From Paenibacillus_S sp043945595 (GTDB lineage Bacteria > Bacillota > Bacilli > Paenibacillales > NBRC-103111): DNA of 64,000 bases. Shown here one piece after another: positions 41,257 to 50,134 of the stretch. Each line of letters starts with the position of its first letter. The first letter of the stretch is position 1. The DNA lies in NCBI RefSeq assembly GCF_043945595.1, contig NZ_JBIFNP010000001.1, positions 5,890,001-5,954,000 on the forward strand. The letters run 5' to 3'. The position numbers and the translations under genes were made by a program. The notes below the pieces were generated by a model that worked only from the letters and a program-made list of their open reading frames with translations, did not search any database and was not told the origin of the DNA.

Positions 41257-42153
41257 CTACTCCTTCAGAGCGCCGATCAATACGCCTTTGACAAAAAAGC
41301 GCTGGATAAAGGGGAACACAATCAGCAGCGGTGCAATCGCCGCAACCATGATGGCGAACTTGAGGGTTAAAGAAACCAGAGCGCGGGAGTCGCTTACATC
41401 CCCCATCATCTCGGTGTTTTGATCGAGTATCAGCATTTCCCTTAGAAACACTTGAAGCGGATACAAGTCCCGCTGGCGGATATAGATCAGCGCATTGAAG
41501 TAAGCATTCCAATGACCCGAGCCGTAAAATAAAGCGATGACTGCGATAATCGGCTTGGATAACGGAAGCGCCACTTTGGCAAAAAAGTTGAGCTCGCTGG
41601 CCCCGTCAACCTCGGCAGCATCCCGCAGCTCCTGCGGAATATTCATTTCCAAATACGTTTTGGTAATAAGCAGATTCCACGTCGTCACGGCCCCCATCAC
41701 GATAAGCGCCCACCGCGTATCCAGCAGTCCGAGCGATTTCACGATCAAATACGTCGGGATCATGCCCCCGTTAAAAAATAAAGTAATCACAATAAAGAAT
41801 AAAACGATTCTTCGTCCGGCTAGTTCACTGCGCGACAGAGCATAAGCTGCGAGCAGCGTGACCGTCACATTAAGTGCTGTTCCGCACACGGTATATAGGA
41901 TGCTGTTGCCATACCCGAGCCAGATGGTATCTGTGGACAGCAGCAGCCGGTAGGCGCCCAGCGACAGCTGGACCGGATACAGCAGCAGCGGATGGGACAG
42001 GACCGAGGCAGGATCGCTGAGCGATGCCGACAGCACATAGTAAAAAGGATAAACAAACACGATCGCAGTCAGCACAAGCAGTGCATAAATCGTGTAATCG
42101 GTTCCATTCATTTGCCTGGATAACCGGTTCATGTCAGCAGCACCCGCTTTCAT
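41257..42153 (-). CDS. Carbohydrate ABC permease, LplC/YtcP type
   Basis: About 298 residues; ATG 42153 follows a weak site just after the partner permease stop. Six membrane spans (first IYALLVLTAIVFVYPFYYVL). The EAA loop IPQELRDAAEVDGASELNFFAKVALPLSKP contacts an ATPase encoded elsewhere (MsmX-like). It ends FPFIQRFFVKGVLIGALKE, typical for this family. With the LplB-type partner it imports oligosaccharides, here probably oligogalacturonides. Intact. Confidence 0.92.
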   Translation of the reverse strand: MKAGAADMNRLSRQMNGTDYTIYALLVLTAIVFVYPFYYVLSASLSDPASVLSHPLLLYPVQLSLGAYRLLLSTDTIWLGYGNSILYTVCGTALNVTVTLLAAYALSRSELAGRRIVLFFIVITLFFNGGMIPTYLIVKSLGLLDTRWALIVMGAVTTWNLLITKTYLEMNIPQELRDAAEVDGASELNFFAKVALPLSKPIIAVIALFYGSGHWNAYFNALIYIRQRDLYPLQVFLREMLILDQNTEMMGDVSDSRALVSLTLKFAIMVAAIAPLLIVFPFIQRFFVKGVLIGALKE

Positions 42154-42162
42154 CAAAATCGT

Positions 42163-43110
42163 TTACCACAAGGAATAGCCGCTCAGCCGGCGGGCCAGCT
42201 TGTTAAATATAATAATCATCAGAAACGTCAGCACCGAATTGAACAAGCCTACCGCCGATGCGAAGCTGTACTGCTGCTGCACCAAGCCTGAGCGGTACAC
42301 GTAGGTGCTCAGCACGTCCGCCGTTTCGTAGGTGCTTGAATTGTACAGAAGAAACACCTTCTCGAAGCCAACGTCCATCACGCGCCCCAGATCCAACAGC
42401 AGGATCGTAATGATCGTCGGCTTGATTCCCGGCAGACTGATGTGCCAAATTTTTTGCCAGCGGCTTGCCCCGTCCATATCGGCGGCTTCATACAAGCTCG
42501 GGCTGATACCGGTCAGGGCGGCGAAATAAATGATCGAGCTCCAGCCTAGCGTCTGCCATACGCCCGAGGAGATATAGACGGTGCGGAACCAGCCCGGTTC
42601 CCGGAGAAAGTCAATTTTGCCCGCACCGAACATCGAAAGCAACCCGTTAATAAACCCTGTGGAAGGCGAAGTAAAGGTCACAATCAGGCCGGCCACAACG
42701 ACGGTCGAAATAAAATGCGGCAGGTAGCTGATCGACTGGATTACCGTGCGGAATTTCGTATGCTTCACTTCATGCAGCAGCAGGGCAAAAATGATCGGAA
42801 TCGTAAATCCGAATACAATGCTGTAAGCCCCGATGAGAAATGTATTGCGGATCAGCCTGCCGAAATAAATCGAATCATAAAAAGCTTGAAAGTGCTTGAA
42901 GCCGACCCAGGGACTGTTCATCATCCCTTGGAACGGGTTGTAATCCTGAAAGGCAATGAGCGTTCCATACATCGGAGCATAGTGAAACAAAATATAATAA
43001 AGCGCTCCGGGGGCTAAAAACAAGTACAGCACGATATTGCGCTTCAGCCGGTTCCGCATCCATAGATTGACCCGGGGCTGGGCCCGCGACATGCTTTGCT
43101 CCAGTTCCAT
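42163..43110 (-). CDS. Carbohydrate ABC permease, LplB type
   Basis: 315 residues from ATG 43110 behind GGAGG. N-terminus is basic, followed by NIVLYLFLAPGALYYILFHYAP and MYGTLIAFQDYNPFQG, the family hallmark. EAA loop SLYEAADMDGASRWQKIWHISLPGIKP. No ATPase gene is in the operon, as usual for Lpl/Ytc importers, which share one ATPase. Intact and nine bases from the partner permease. Confidence 0.93.
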   Translation of the reverse strand: MELEQSMSRAQPRVNLWMRNRLKRNIVLYLFLAPGALYYILFHYAPMYGTLIAFQDYNPFQGMMNSPWVGFKHFQAFYDSIYFGRLIRNTFLIGAYSIVFGFTIPIIFALLLHEVKHTKFRTVIQSISYLPHFISTVVVAGLIVTFTSPSTGFINGLLSMFGAGKIDFLREPGWFRTVYISSGVWQTLGWSSIIYFAALTGISPSLYEAADMDGASRWQKIWHISLPGIKPTIITILLLDLGRVMDVGFEKVFLLYNSSTYETADVLSTYVYRSGLVQQQYSFASAVGLFNSVLTFLMIIIFNKLARRLSGYSLW

Positions 43111-43125
43111 CCTGCCTCGCCTCCG

Positions 43126-44774
43126 TTAGTTCTTCGCTTTAAGTACATTGCTATAACGCTCATAGGCTTGGCTGTACAGCTGGGTCAGCCGGTCCGAGCC
43201 GATTTTTTTCAATCCTTGCTGGAAGGCATCGTAATCGCTGAACGGCTTCTTCCCACGAATAAACGCATTCATGTTCTCATCCACATAGGTGTTGATGTCG
43301 CGCTGCAGCGACTGGACCTCGCCAAGCTCCTCCGGCGTGAAATGCAGCGCGGGCACCTTCTTCTTCCCGGCATTGGGTACGGACAGCGCATTTCCTTTCC
43401 TGCCTTCATCGCTTAACGTCGCTAAATAATGCTCGGGCATCATGGAGGACGGCCAGCCGCTCACATAGCCGACATACGTGTTCAAATAGCTCAATACGTC
43501 CAGCTTCGGATCGTTGGCTACTTTATCCGTATAGGTTGGAACCCCGTCCTTCATCGTGTACGTATCCCCCTCGATTCCGAAATAAAGCAGCAGCGCGCCT
43601 TCCTTGGAGTAGAAATAATCCATCAGCTTCGTAATTTGCGCCGCATTCTTCGTAGTGCTTGTAATCGCCGTTCCGCGGCCCGGATCGATCTCATTGTGCT
43701 TACCGATAATATTCCGTTCGCCCGTTGGCCCCTTAGGCGGCGCCATAGCGATAAAGCCCGGGTTCTTGTTCGCACCCTTGAGCATTTTGTTATACTTCGT
43801 TAAATAACCGGCATATGAGCCGTACATAAAGCCGGACACCTCCTGCATCACCCGGCTGTCGCGCACATCCGCCTTCATTCCTTCATACTCGGGGTCGAGC
43901 AGGCCCTCGGTGTACAGCTTATTCAAATATTGCAAAGCGTCTTTGTATCTCGGTCCGTCGGTCCGTACTTGATCTTGCCGTCTTCAATAAAAAAGTCATC
44001 CGTGCTGTTCGGCCCTCTGCTGCCTACCCCAAACGCCCAAATGATCGGGTTCGGATTATCTGTGAACGGAATTTCATCGGCCTTTCCGTTGCCATTCGGA
44101 TCTTTTTCCTTAAACGCTTTCAAAACCTGGTACAGCTCATCGGTCGTGTCAGGCGCCTTCATGCCGACCTTCTCCAGCCAGTCTCCGCGCAGCATGAACC
44201 CGGCAAATGTCTGGGTACGCGGATCCAGCAGCAGCCTCGGGAAAAAGTAAATATGTCCGTCCGGCGCCGTAATCTGCCCTTTGACCGCCGGATTGCTGTC
44301 CAATAGCTTTTGCAAGTTCGGAGCGTTGCTCTTGATGAGGTCCTCCAAGGGCTGCAGCGCGCCTTGACGACCGTACTGGTCGGCGAGCACCGGATCGATA
44401 TGCCCGATTAAATCCGGCAGCTTGCCCGAAGCCATAATCAAGCCCAATTGGGCCTTGTAATCCTCCGAACCGGGAGCCGCCGTCGTTTCCCATTTCACCG
44501 TCACGTTCGTTCTCTTGGCAATTTCCTTCCAGACGATCTGGTCATTGTAGCTGGTCACGCCGCTGGATCCGGCAGCCGGAATAAAGTCCGCCCAGCCATT
44601 GACGGTAAGCGGCTTATCCGTGCTTGAGGTTCCCGTAGAGCTTCCCGTTCCGGCTTCCGCCGATGGGTTCCCGGGATTGCCGCTTGCCGGGCTATCACTC
44701 AAGCAGCCCGCAACAACACTGGACGCGGTCAAAAGTGCGGAAAGAGCTAACGCAGATACGCTTCGTTTGGACAT
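43126..44774 (-). pseudogene. LplA-type lipoprotein sugar-binding protein, frameshifted
   Basis: The start is ATG 44774 (GGGAGG site). Signal: MSKRSVSALALSALLTASSVVAGC, lipobox VAGC. The first frame continues through TVKWETTAAPGSEDYKAQLGLIMAS and ends at 43923 after IKYGPTD; the second picks up as RYKDALQYLNKLYTEGLLDPEYEGMK to 43126. Adding one C in the GACC-GAG context near 43955 restores PTDPRYKDAL, the family pattern. It binds sugar outside the cell for the LplBC-type channel. First gene of the operon, expressed from the cre-overlapping promoter at 44850-44878. Confidence 0.82.
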
Positions 44775-44849
44775 ATTAATCCTCCCTTGGATTCGCGGTT
44801 TTGTGGTTATCCATTCATAACGGAACAGCCATCGACCCGGCACACGCTT

Positions 44850-44878
44850 ATTTTGCGAACGCTTTCAATATGTGTCAA
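44850..44878 (-). promoter_or_regulatory. SigA promoter with overlapping cre (CcpA) site
   Basis: TTGACA (44873-44878) and CAAAAT (44850-44855) with a 17-nt spacer, pointing at the binding-protein gene. TTGCGAACGCTTTCA (44853-44867) matches the cre consensus WTGNAANCGNWNNCW with one mismatch and lies between and over the -10 box, so CcpA would block transcription when preferred sugars are present. Confidence 0.65.
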
Positions 44879-45012
44879 AATAGACCTTAGCTCCTCCCTT
44901 CTTCCTATAGCCCAGAGCTCGTTCTTCTATAGGTTGTAAGTTTTCATCTTTCCGTCTATGCAGCTGTTGAGCTTAATACCTAGATTATATCTAGTTTCAG
45001 CGATTCCTCACA

Positions 45013-45041
45013 TTGACAATTGAACCATCCTTTTGTATATT
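45013..45041 (+). promoter_or_regulatory. SigA promoter of the AraC regulator
   Basis: Perfect TTGACA (45013-45018), 17-nt spacer, TATATT (45036-45041). It supports a start codon downstream at 45087 rather than the ATG at 45033. Confidence 0.8.
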
Positions 45042-45086
45042 CTGCTCATTCATACACTTCATTCAGGTGAGGGAGGATCAGCCGTC

Positions 45087-45887
45087 TTGAACCATGAAAC
45101 GGAGTTTCTATTCACTGCGCTTCCGGAGCCTTACTACGAAGTCAACTTTTATAACCGCAAAGAGCATTGGGAAATGAGCGAGCACCACCATCTCTATTAT
45201 CAGTTTATTTTTATTATTCATGGCGTTCTGTTCCTGCATATCGACGGGGAAACGTATCCGTTAAAAAGAGGCCAGCTGTGCATCATCCCGCCCCATCGCA
45301 AGCATGCGCTGAAAACCGACCAAGGGTACTACCAGTTCGGAATTAATCTGCAGAATGAAAAGGACCGCAAAGGGCTGATTGCCCTGTTCGAGGCTTACAT
45401 TCATGACTTCACCGTGCTCGAGTCCCCGGAAGTTCTCGATCGGCTTCCTTCGATAGAGAAGGAGTGCGGCGAGTTCACCAAAATTTCCAAGATCAAAGCG
45501 GCGAATCTGCTCGATCAATTACTGACCGCCTGCATAGAAAAAGCGATCGGCGGCACGGAGATCGTCTTCAAAAACCAGCTGCTCACCTTCCTGCATAAAA
45601 ACCTGCACCGCAAAATTACCCTTCACGAGGTTTCGCGGGAGTTAACGGTCAGCCACTCCCACCTGGAGAGGCTCGTCAACCGCGAGTTTGGCTGCGGCGT
45701 GATCGAGCTGTTCAATCAGCTCCGCATCGATAAGGCCTGCTCTTTATTGAGCAACTCGAACTTCAGTATCGAAGCGATTGCCGAGCATCTCGGCTTCTAC
45801 GATACGTCTCACTTCTCCCACTTCTTCAAGCAGAAGATCAAGATGAATCCGACCCAATATAGGAAGCTTAAGCATTGGACGAAGTGA
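45087..45887 (+). CDS. AraC-family regulator with cupin sensor domain
   Basis: 266 residues from TTG 45087 (GGGAGG site). An N-terminal cupin beta-barrel (EMSEHHHLYYQFIFIIHGVLFLHIDGETYPLKRGQLCIIPPHRKH) probably binds the sugar; two C-terminal helix-turn-helix motifs follow (ITLHEVSRELTVSHSHLERLVNREF and FSIEAIAEHLGFYDTSHFSHFFKQK). Divergent from the importer/oligogalacturonate operon and thus its likely activator. Intact. Confidence 0.92.
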   Translation: MNHETEFLFTALPEPYYEVNFYNRKEHWEMSEHHHLYYQFIFIIHGVLFLHIDGETYPLKRGQLCIIPPHRKHALKTDQGYYQFGINLQNEKDRKGLIALFEAYIHDFTVLESPEVLDRLPSIEKECGEFTKISKIKAANLLDQLLTACIEKAIGGTEIVFKNQLLTFLHKNLHRKITLHEVSRELTVSHSHLERLVNREFGCGVIELFNQLRIDKACSLLSNSNFSIEAIAEHLGFYDTSHFSHFFKQKIKMNPTQYRKLKHWTK

Positions 45888-45903
45888 GGGGAGGTAAAAA
45901 AAA

Positions 45904-47816
45904 GGGGCTGTCCAGAAAGTCAGTAAAGCTGACTGCTGGACGCCCCGTTTTTATTAAATGTTAAAAATAGGCACAAAAAAACCGTCTTTTCCTGTAAAAT
46001 GAAAGTTACCACAAAAACATCTACAGAATGGACGGTTTTTATGCGTAATCTGACGACTACTACGAAACAGTATACCATGCAACAGACACTTCCTCTAGGG
46101 GATTTGGAAGAAAAGGCAGTTTCCAAAAAAAATCTGGCCTCTACCTTTCAAGCCTATGACAATAAGCAAGCTCAGATGATTCTGGATTTGGAGCTATTCA
46201 TCCCTGCTCACCATGTAGCACGTGTCATCGATGAAATGATTGAAGCGATCCCGGACGAGCAGCTGTTTGCTCACTATACGGGTGGAGGCCGCAGTTCCTA
46301 CCATCCCAAAATGATGCTCAAAGTCATTCTGTACGGCTACTCGCAAAAGGTCTACTCTTGCCGAGGTACCGAAAAGCTACTGCGCGAAAATCTCCCGGCG
46401 CTGTGGCTGGCTGCGATGCAGCAGCCGGACTTCCGGACCTTGAACGACTTTCGTGGGGTGCGGATGAAGGCACTCATGGACGAGTTGTTTGAAACGATGA
46501 TCCAAAAGCTCATCGCAGACAACTACATCACGATGGAAAACTACTTTCTCGATGGCACGAAGATCGAAGCTGACGCAAACAAGTATTCGTTTGTGTGGAA
46601 AAAATCCACGCTTCGCTTCGAGGAGAAGCTCAAGGCACAGGTACAGGCGACCCTTGCGCATATTCATACCCTTACACAACAAGAAGCTGGTGAATACGCG
46701 GCGGCAGCCCCGGACGAGCTCTCTGCCAGGCTCGAAGAAGCAGCGGCCGTGCTGGAGGAGAAGGTCGAAGGATTGACGGAACAACTCGCCGAGGCAAGCG
46801 GCAGCGAAGAGCGGAAAGGCTTACGCAAAGAGCGCCGTGCCTGGAAGCAGCCGCTGAAACAAATTCGGGAGGACTTTTTACCCCGGCTCGCCAAGTATGA
46901 GCAGCAGAAAGCGTGCTTTGGCGATCGCAACAGCTACTCCAAAACCGACCCGGATGCCACGTTTATGCGGATGAAGGAAGACCACATGAAAAATGGTCAA
47001 TTGAAGCCGGGCTACAATGTGCAAATGGCCACGGACAACCAGTTCATTTTGTTTTATAGCCTTCATCAGCAACCTACCGATACGCGCTGCTTCATTCCGC
47101 ATATGGAGCGATTGGCCGCGTCTTCTTTGCCGATGCCGAAAACGGTGATTGCGGATGCGGGCTATGGCAGTGAGGAAAACTACTTGTATGCGGTGGGCGA
47201 AGAAAGAGAACCGCGATTTGACTTTCTCATTCCCTATGGCAGCTACATGAAAGAGAGAACGCGGCGCTACAAGAAAGACATTCGCCACGCTTCGAACTGG
47301 ACGTACGAGGCGTTGGATGATCGATTCCTTTGCCCGAATGGCCGTTACGTTTGTTTTAAGAAATACCAAACGAAGAAGAACGCATCGGGTTTGGAACAAA
47401 GCTTCAAGGTGTATGAATGTGAAGATTGCAGCAACTGCCCTTTCAAGCCGGCATGCACGAAAGCAAAGGGGAACCGCCAGGTTCACTGGAATACGGTGTG
47501 GGAAGAATTAAAAGCAAAGGCCAAAAAGGCCCTTGAGGATGACGAGAAATCCGCCATCTATGCTCGGCGTAAAGTCGAGGTAGAAAGCGTGTTCGGTCAC
47601 CTCAAGGGCAATCGGTCGTTCCGTCGGTTCTCCTTGCGGGGACTGGATAAGGTTCACACCGAGTTTGGCATTGTAGCTTTGGCCCACAACCTACTAAAAG
47701 TGGCGGGCATCCGCCTTGCTGCATTTCTGCACAAGCAGGCACACAAAAAGGCTGGACGGAAAACCTTACGTTTTCTCGCCCAACCTTTTTATTTTGGGGA
47801 CTTTTTGGACAGCCCC
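45904..47816 (+). mobile_element. IS1182-family insertion sequence
   Basis: Ends GGGGCTGTCCAGAAAGTC (left) and the complement of GGGGCTGTCCAAAAAGTC (right) differ in one of 18 bases; length 1913 bp. It holds one transposase gene. No clear target duplication is visible, but the flanks GGTAA/TTACC form an imperfect extension of the inverted repeat. It separates the AraC gene from the AT-rich island. Confidence 0.88.
45976..46040 (+). promoter_or_regulatory. Hairpin masking the transposase start
   Basis: AAAAACCGTC (45976-45985) pairs with GACGGTTTTT (46031-46040), which abuts the ATG at 46041. Such hairpins limit translation from read-in transcripts in many IS elements. The second arm also resembles a terminator with its T run. 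Confidence 0.6.
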
Positions 47817-47840
47817 TTACCTACTAGGGCAATACACTAA
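46041..47840 (+). CDS. IS1182-family DDE transposase
   Basis: 599 residues from ATG 46041 (an upstream ATG at 45999 is possible). N-terminal helical domain (YHPKMMLKVILYGYSQKVYSCRGTEKLLREN), first catalytic Asp in YFLDGTKIEADANKY, a coiled insertion ~210-290, second Asp in VIADAGYGSEENY, a Cys cluster (CEDCSNCPFKPAC), then Glu in VEVESVFGHLKGNRSFRRF. The reading frame runs through the right inverted repeat and stops at 47838-47840, 24 bases beyond the IS end, so its last residues come from flanking DNA. Apparently complete. Confidence 0.93.
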   Translation: MRNLTTTTKQYTMQQTLPLGDLEEKAVSKKNLASTFQAYDNKQAQMILDLELFIPAHHVARVIDEMIEAIPDEQLFAHYTGGGRSSYHPKMMLKVILYGYSQKVYSCRGTEKLLRENLPALWLAAMQQPDFRTLNDFRGVRMKALMDELFETMIQKLIADNYITMENYFLDGTKIEADANKYSFVWKKSTLRFEEKLKAQVQATLAHIHTLTQQEAGEYAAAAPDELSARLEEAAAVLEEKVEGLTEQLAEASGSEERKGLRKERRAWKQPLKQIREDFLPRLAKYEQQKACFGDRNSYSKTDPDATFMRMKEDHMKNGQLKPGYNVQMATDNQFILFYSLHQQPTDTRCFIPHMERLAASSLPMPKTVIADAGYGSEENYLYAVGEEREPRFDFLIPYGSYMKERTRRYKKDIRHASNWTYEALDDRFLCPNGRYVCFKKYQTKKNASGLEQSFKVYECEDCSNCPFKPACTKAKGNRQVHWNTVWEELKAKAKKALEDDEKSAIYARRKVEVESVFGHLKGNRSFRRFSLRGLDKVHTEFGIVALAHNLLKVAGIRLAAFLHKQAHKKAGRKTLRFLAQPFYFGDFLDSPLPTRAIH

Positions 47841-48124
47841 CTTATGAGAGTTTTCAGTTTGATTAAATCATCCTTAAAGTATCCGTACGAGTTTAACTCC
47901 CCCTCCGAATTTTGATTACTCTTATCAGAAATATAATTTATTTTGTTCTTGATCGAATTACATATATCTAAAATAGTTTGTCGGTGATCCGGGTTACCTT
48001 CTGATTCGAAAAATATAGTTAATCGAATAATTAATCGTTCTAATCTGGTTCTAAAAATATATGGCCTAGAAGATCCGGAAGCAAGAAGTTCATCCAATTG
48101 TGTATTAAGAAACTGAGTATTCAT
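47837..48124 (-). CDS. Small helical protein of the AT-rich island
   Basis: 95 residues from ATG 48124, which overlaps the nucleotidyltransferase stop (ATGA) with GAGGTG upstream. It is mostly charged helix (LERLIIRLTIFFESEGNP and ILDICNSIKNKINYISDK). I do not recognise the family; no RxxxxH HEPN motif is seen. The stop overlaps that of the transposase reading frame from the opposite strand. Coupling suggests it works with the nucleotidyltransferase, as partner or antitoxin. Confidence 0.7.
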   Translation of the reverse strand: MNTQFLNTQLDELLASGSSRPYIFRTRLERLIIRLTIFFESEGNPDHRQTILDICNSIKNKINYISDKSNQNSEGELNSYGYFKDDLIKLKTLIS

Positions 48125-48870
48125 ACACAACTCACCTCCCTTTCTTTATCTAAAGCTAAGTGAATTAAGTCTTCTGCGTGTTTTATCCAGCTTTGCAAAT
48201 AATCCTTATTTATTATATTCTCGACAGCATGTCCTAAGTTCAGATTTCTAGTCTCAATCAATCTGAAATTATATAGTTTCTCATACTCCTCTAAGGTAAT
48301 CGGAAACTCTCTGCCTAAAATATCCTGGCATTGTTTTACAACGCTATACTTTCCAAAATCGTATTTATTATACAGGAAACAAAGAGCTATACATGTGTTC
48401 CTTATTATTGAAGCAAGAATTGAAAGATCATATTTGAGTGTAACTGCATCCATCTGGATTGATTTTTTTATATCACCACAGACCTCAAGATATTCAATCA
48501 AGTTTTCTCTAGTTTTTAAGTACGGAGGTAATGTATCTAATAAAGAAGATAAGAAAGGGGTTCGTGAATATAAAATTTTCCCCTCATTTTTAATGTGCCA
48601 TAAAAAGTAAGATCCATATTTGTGCATAGCCTTAATTGATGATTTTCTATAAACAGATAACCAATGATATGGAAGTTCTAATTCTTTCTCAATTTTTTTC
48701 TTTCTAGCTATTAAATTCTCTTCATCACAATCTTCAACTATTATTAATAGATCAATATCGCTTTGGTCATCATAATCCCCCCGGGCATATGAACCAAATA
48801 AGCATATAGAATCCACAGATCCATCATTGAATAATTTGTATTTTTTGTTTAATATATCGAATTTAATCAT
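48121..48870 (-). CDS. MNT-type nucleotidyltransferase with helical C-terminus
   Basis: 249 residues. The N-terminal motif LFGSYARGDYDDQSDIDLLI is the polymerase-beta-fold signature (Gly26-Ser27, Asp38, Asp40), so catalytic residues are present. The C-terminal ~130 residues are helical, ending WIKHAEDLIHLAL, as in kanamycin-nucleotidyltransferase-like or HEPN-like domains. It should transfer a nucleotide to a small molecule, protein or RNA. The gene starts nine bases after the channel gene and overlaps the small downstream gene. AT-rich codon use differs from both flanks, a sign of transfer. A drug-resistance enzyme is a simpler alternative to a defence role. Confidence 0.82.
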   Translation of the reverse strand: MIKFDILNKKYKLFNDGSVDSICLFGSYARGDYDDQSDIDLLIIVEDCDEENLIARKKKIEKELELPYHWLSVYRKSSIKAMHKYGSYFLWHIKNEGKILYSRTPFLSSLLDTLPPYLKTRENLIEYLEVCGDIKKSIQMDAVTLKYDLSILASIIRNTCIALCFLYNKYDFGKYSVVKQCQDILGREFPITLEEYEKLYNFRLIETRNLNLGHAVENIINKDYLQSWIKHAEDLIHLALDKEREVSCV

Positions 48871-48879
48871 ATGGATCCC

Positions 48880-49785
48880 TTACCTTCTGTTGATGAATCT
48901 AAACAGTGCAGCAACAAAAAAACCCATTAATACAACTCCAAATGTACCCTCGATAACGGTAATAGTTCTAACAAATGGGTTAATAGAAGTGAAATCAGAA
49001 GTTATAGTTAGAAAATTACAAAAACTTAGATATAAACTCTCAGAAAAGTTTAATTTCTTTGCTATAGCTTGAGAGGAATTAGCTTCTTTAAACACACTGT
49101 CCTGCATATTATAACATATTGCAAATATTAGCAAGATAAAAAATATAACAACAACCAAATTCTGAATTCTTTCGCCATAGCCCCAGATGAGCTTACTTAT
49201 CTGACTATTTATATATTTAATCAATCCAACTATTCTATCAATGGTGTCATATTTTTGCTTATAATATTTTTCCTTTTGAAGGAGCATTCCTAGATAATGC
49301 TCCTCACAAGCTGATTTTTCTTCAAAAAAGAACTTTCGATAATTTTCAGAATCTCCAGCTCGTAAGCTTTCCAGTGCTAAATTAGTACACATTTTCCATC
49401 TAATGTTTGATTGAGCCGGAAGGCAATTCTTAACCTCATCGTATTCAATATAACAGTTCTCGAAAACTGTAAATCTTATATCACATTGAACCAGTTTGAT
49501 ATTATCAAATGTACAATTAATAAACTTACATCCCACAAAATTAATATTCTCCAAACTCGTTTTTTTAAAGTAACAATCTATAAATACGCTTAGTGAAAAA
49601 TTACAATTAGAAAGAGTTGATTCCTTAAAAGAAACCTTTGCAAAAGTACTATGATTTATTGTTCTATGATCCCACTTTAATTCCTTGTCTTTTCGTTCAT
49701 CGGAAATAATAATGCCTTCGTAAATTTCTTTCTTGCCTATAGAGTCAATCATCCTTCTTACTCTGCTTAGAAAATATTGATCCAT
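48880..49785 (-). CDS. Pentapeptide-repeat protein with two-TM ion-channel domain
   Basis: 301 residues from ATG 49785 (AGAGAGG site, TATAAT upstream at ~49822). Residues ~45-112 are pentapeptide repeats with the A/C-D/N-F-x-x pattern (CNFSLSVFIDCYF, INFVGCKFINCTF). A helical linker follows (~130-200). Membrane span 1 ~209-226 (LVVVIFFILLIFAICYN), a pore-loop-like FCNFLTITSDFTSINPF where K-channels have TVGYG, and span 2 ~275-295 (IEGTFGVVLMGFFVAALF). The filter is non-canonical, so selectivity is unknown. It looks like a ligand- or partner-gated membrane effector. First gene of the AT-rich module; its stop is nine bases from the nucleotidyltransferase. Confidence 0.78.
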   Translation of the reverse strand: MDQYFLSRVRRMIDSIGKKEIYEGIIISDERKDKELKWDHRTINHSTFAKVSFKESTLSNCNFSLSVFIDCYFKKTSLENINFVGCKFINCTFDNIKLVQCDIRFTVFENCYIEYDEVKNCLPAQSNIRWKMCTNLALESLRAGDSENYRKFFFEEKSACEEHYLGMLLQKEKYYKQKYDTIDRIVGLIKYINSQISKLIWGYGERIQNLVVVIFFILLIFAICYNMQDSVFKEANSSQAIAKKLNFSESLYLSFCNFLTITSDFTSINPFVRTITVIEGTFGVVLMGFFVAALFRFINRR

Positions 49786-50054
49786 CTTTTCGCCTCTCTA
49801 ACCTTACATCTTATTGATTATTATACTAAATTAGAGAGGGATAGGAAATAATTTCATATTTTTTACTTTGTTCACAAGTTATTCGAGCCTAGAAAACAAT
49901 TATAAAAGCTACAAGACAGATAATTAAAAAAATCCGAGATACAAGGGATTTAATCAAAACAAACTCATAAGCGTTTGATCATTTCTTTGATTTTATACGT
50001 TCTGCAAAATACATGAATCCACATTCATCACGAAATCGTTTCATACGAGAAAAG

Positions 50055-50090
50055 AATCCCTGCATCACCATTCAAGATGATGTAGGGATT
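50055..50090 (-). terminator. Terminator after cysN
   Basis: 13-bp stem with one mismatch (50078-50090 with 50055-50067), ten-base loop and CTTTTCTC on the minus strand, 45 nt after the cysN stop. The remainder of 49786-50134 is AT-rich with no gene. Confidence 0.7.
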
Positions 50091-50134
50091 CGATTGTGCA
50101 AAGACGGTTTCGCTGCGCCTATTTGTTACAACTT

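Noticed and set aside
45033..45086. ATG at 45033 as the start of the plus-strand AraC gene
   Set aside because: It overlaps the spacer and -10 of the TTGACA/TATATT promoter; TTG 45087 has the ribosome site.
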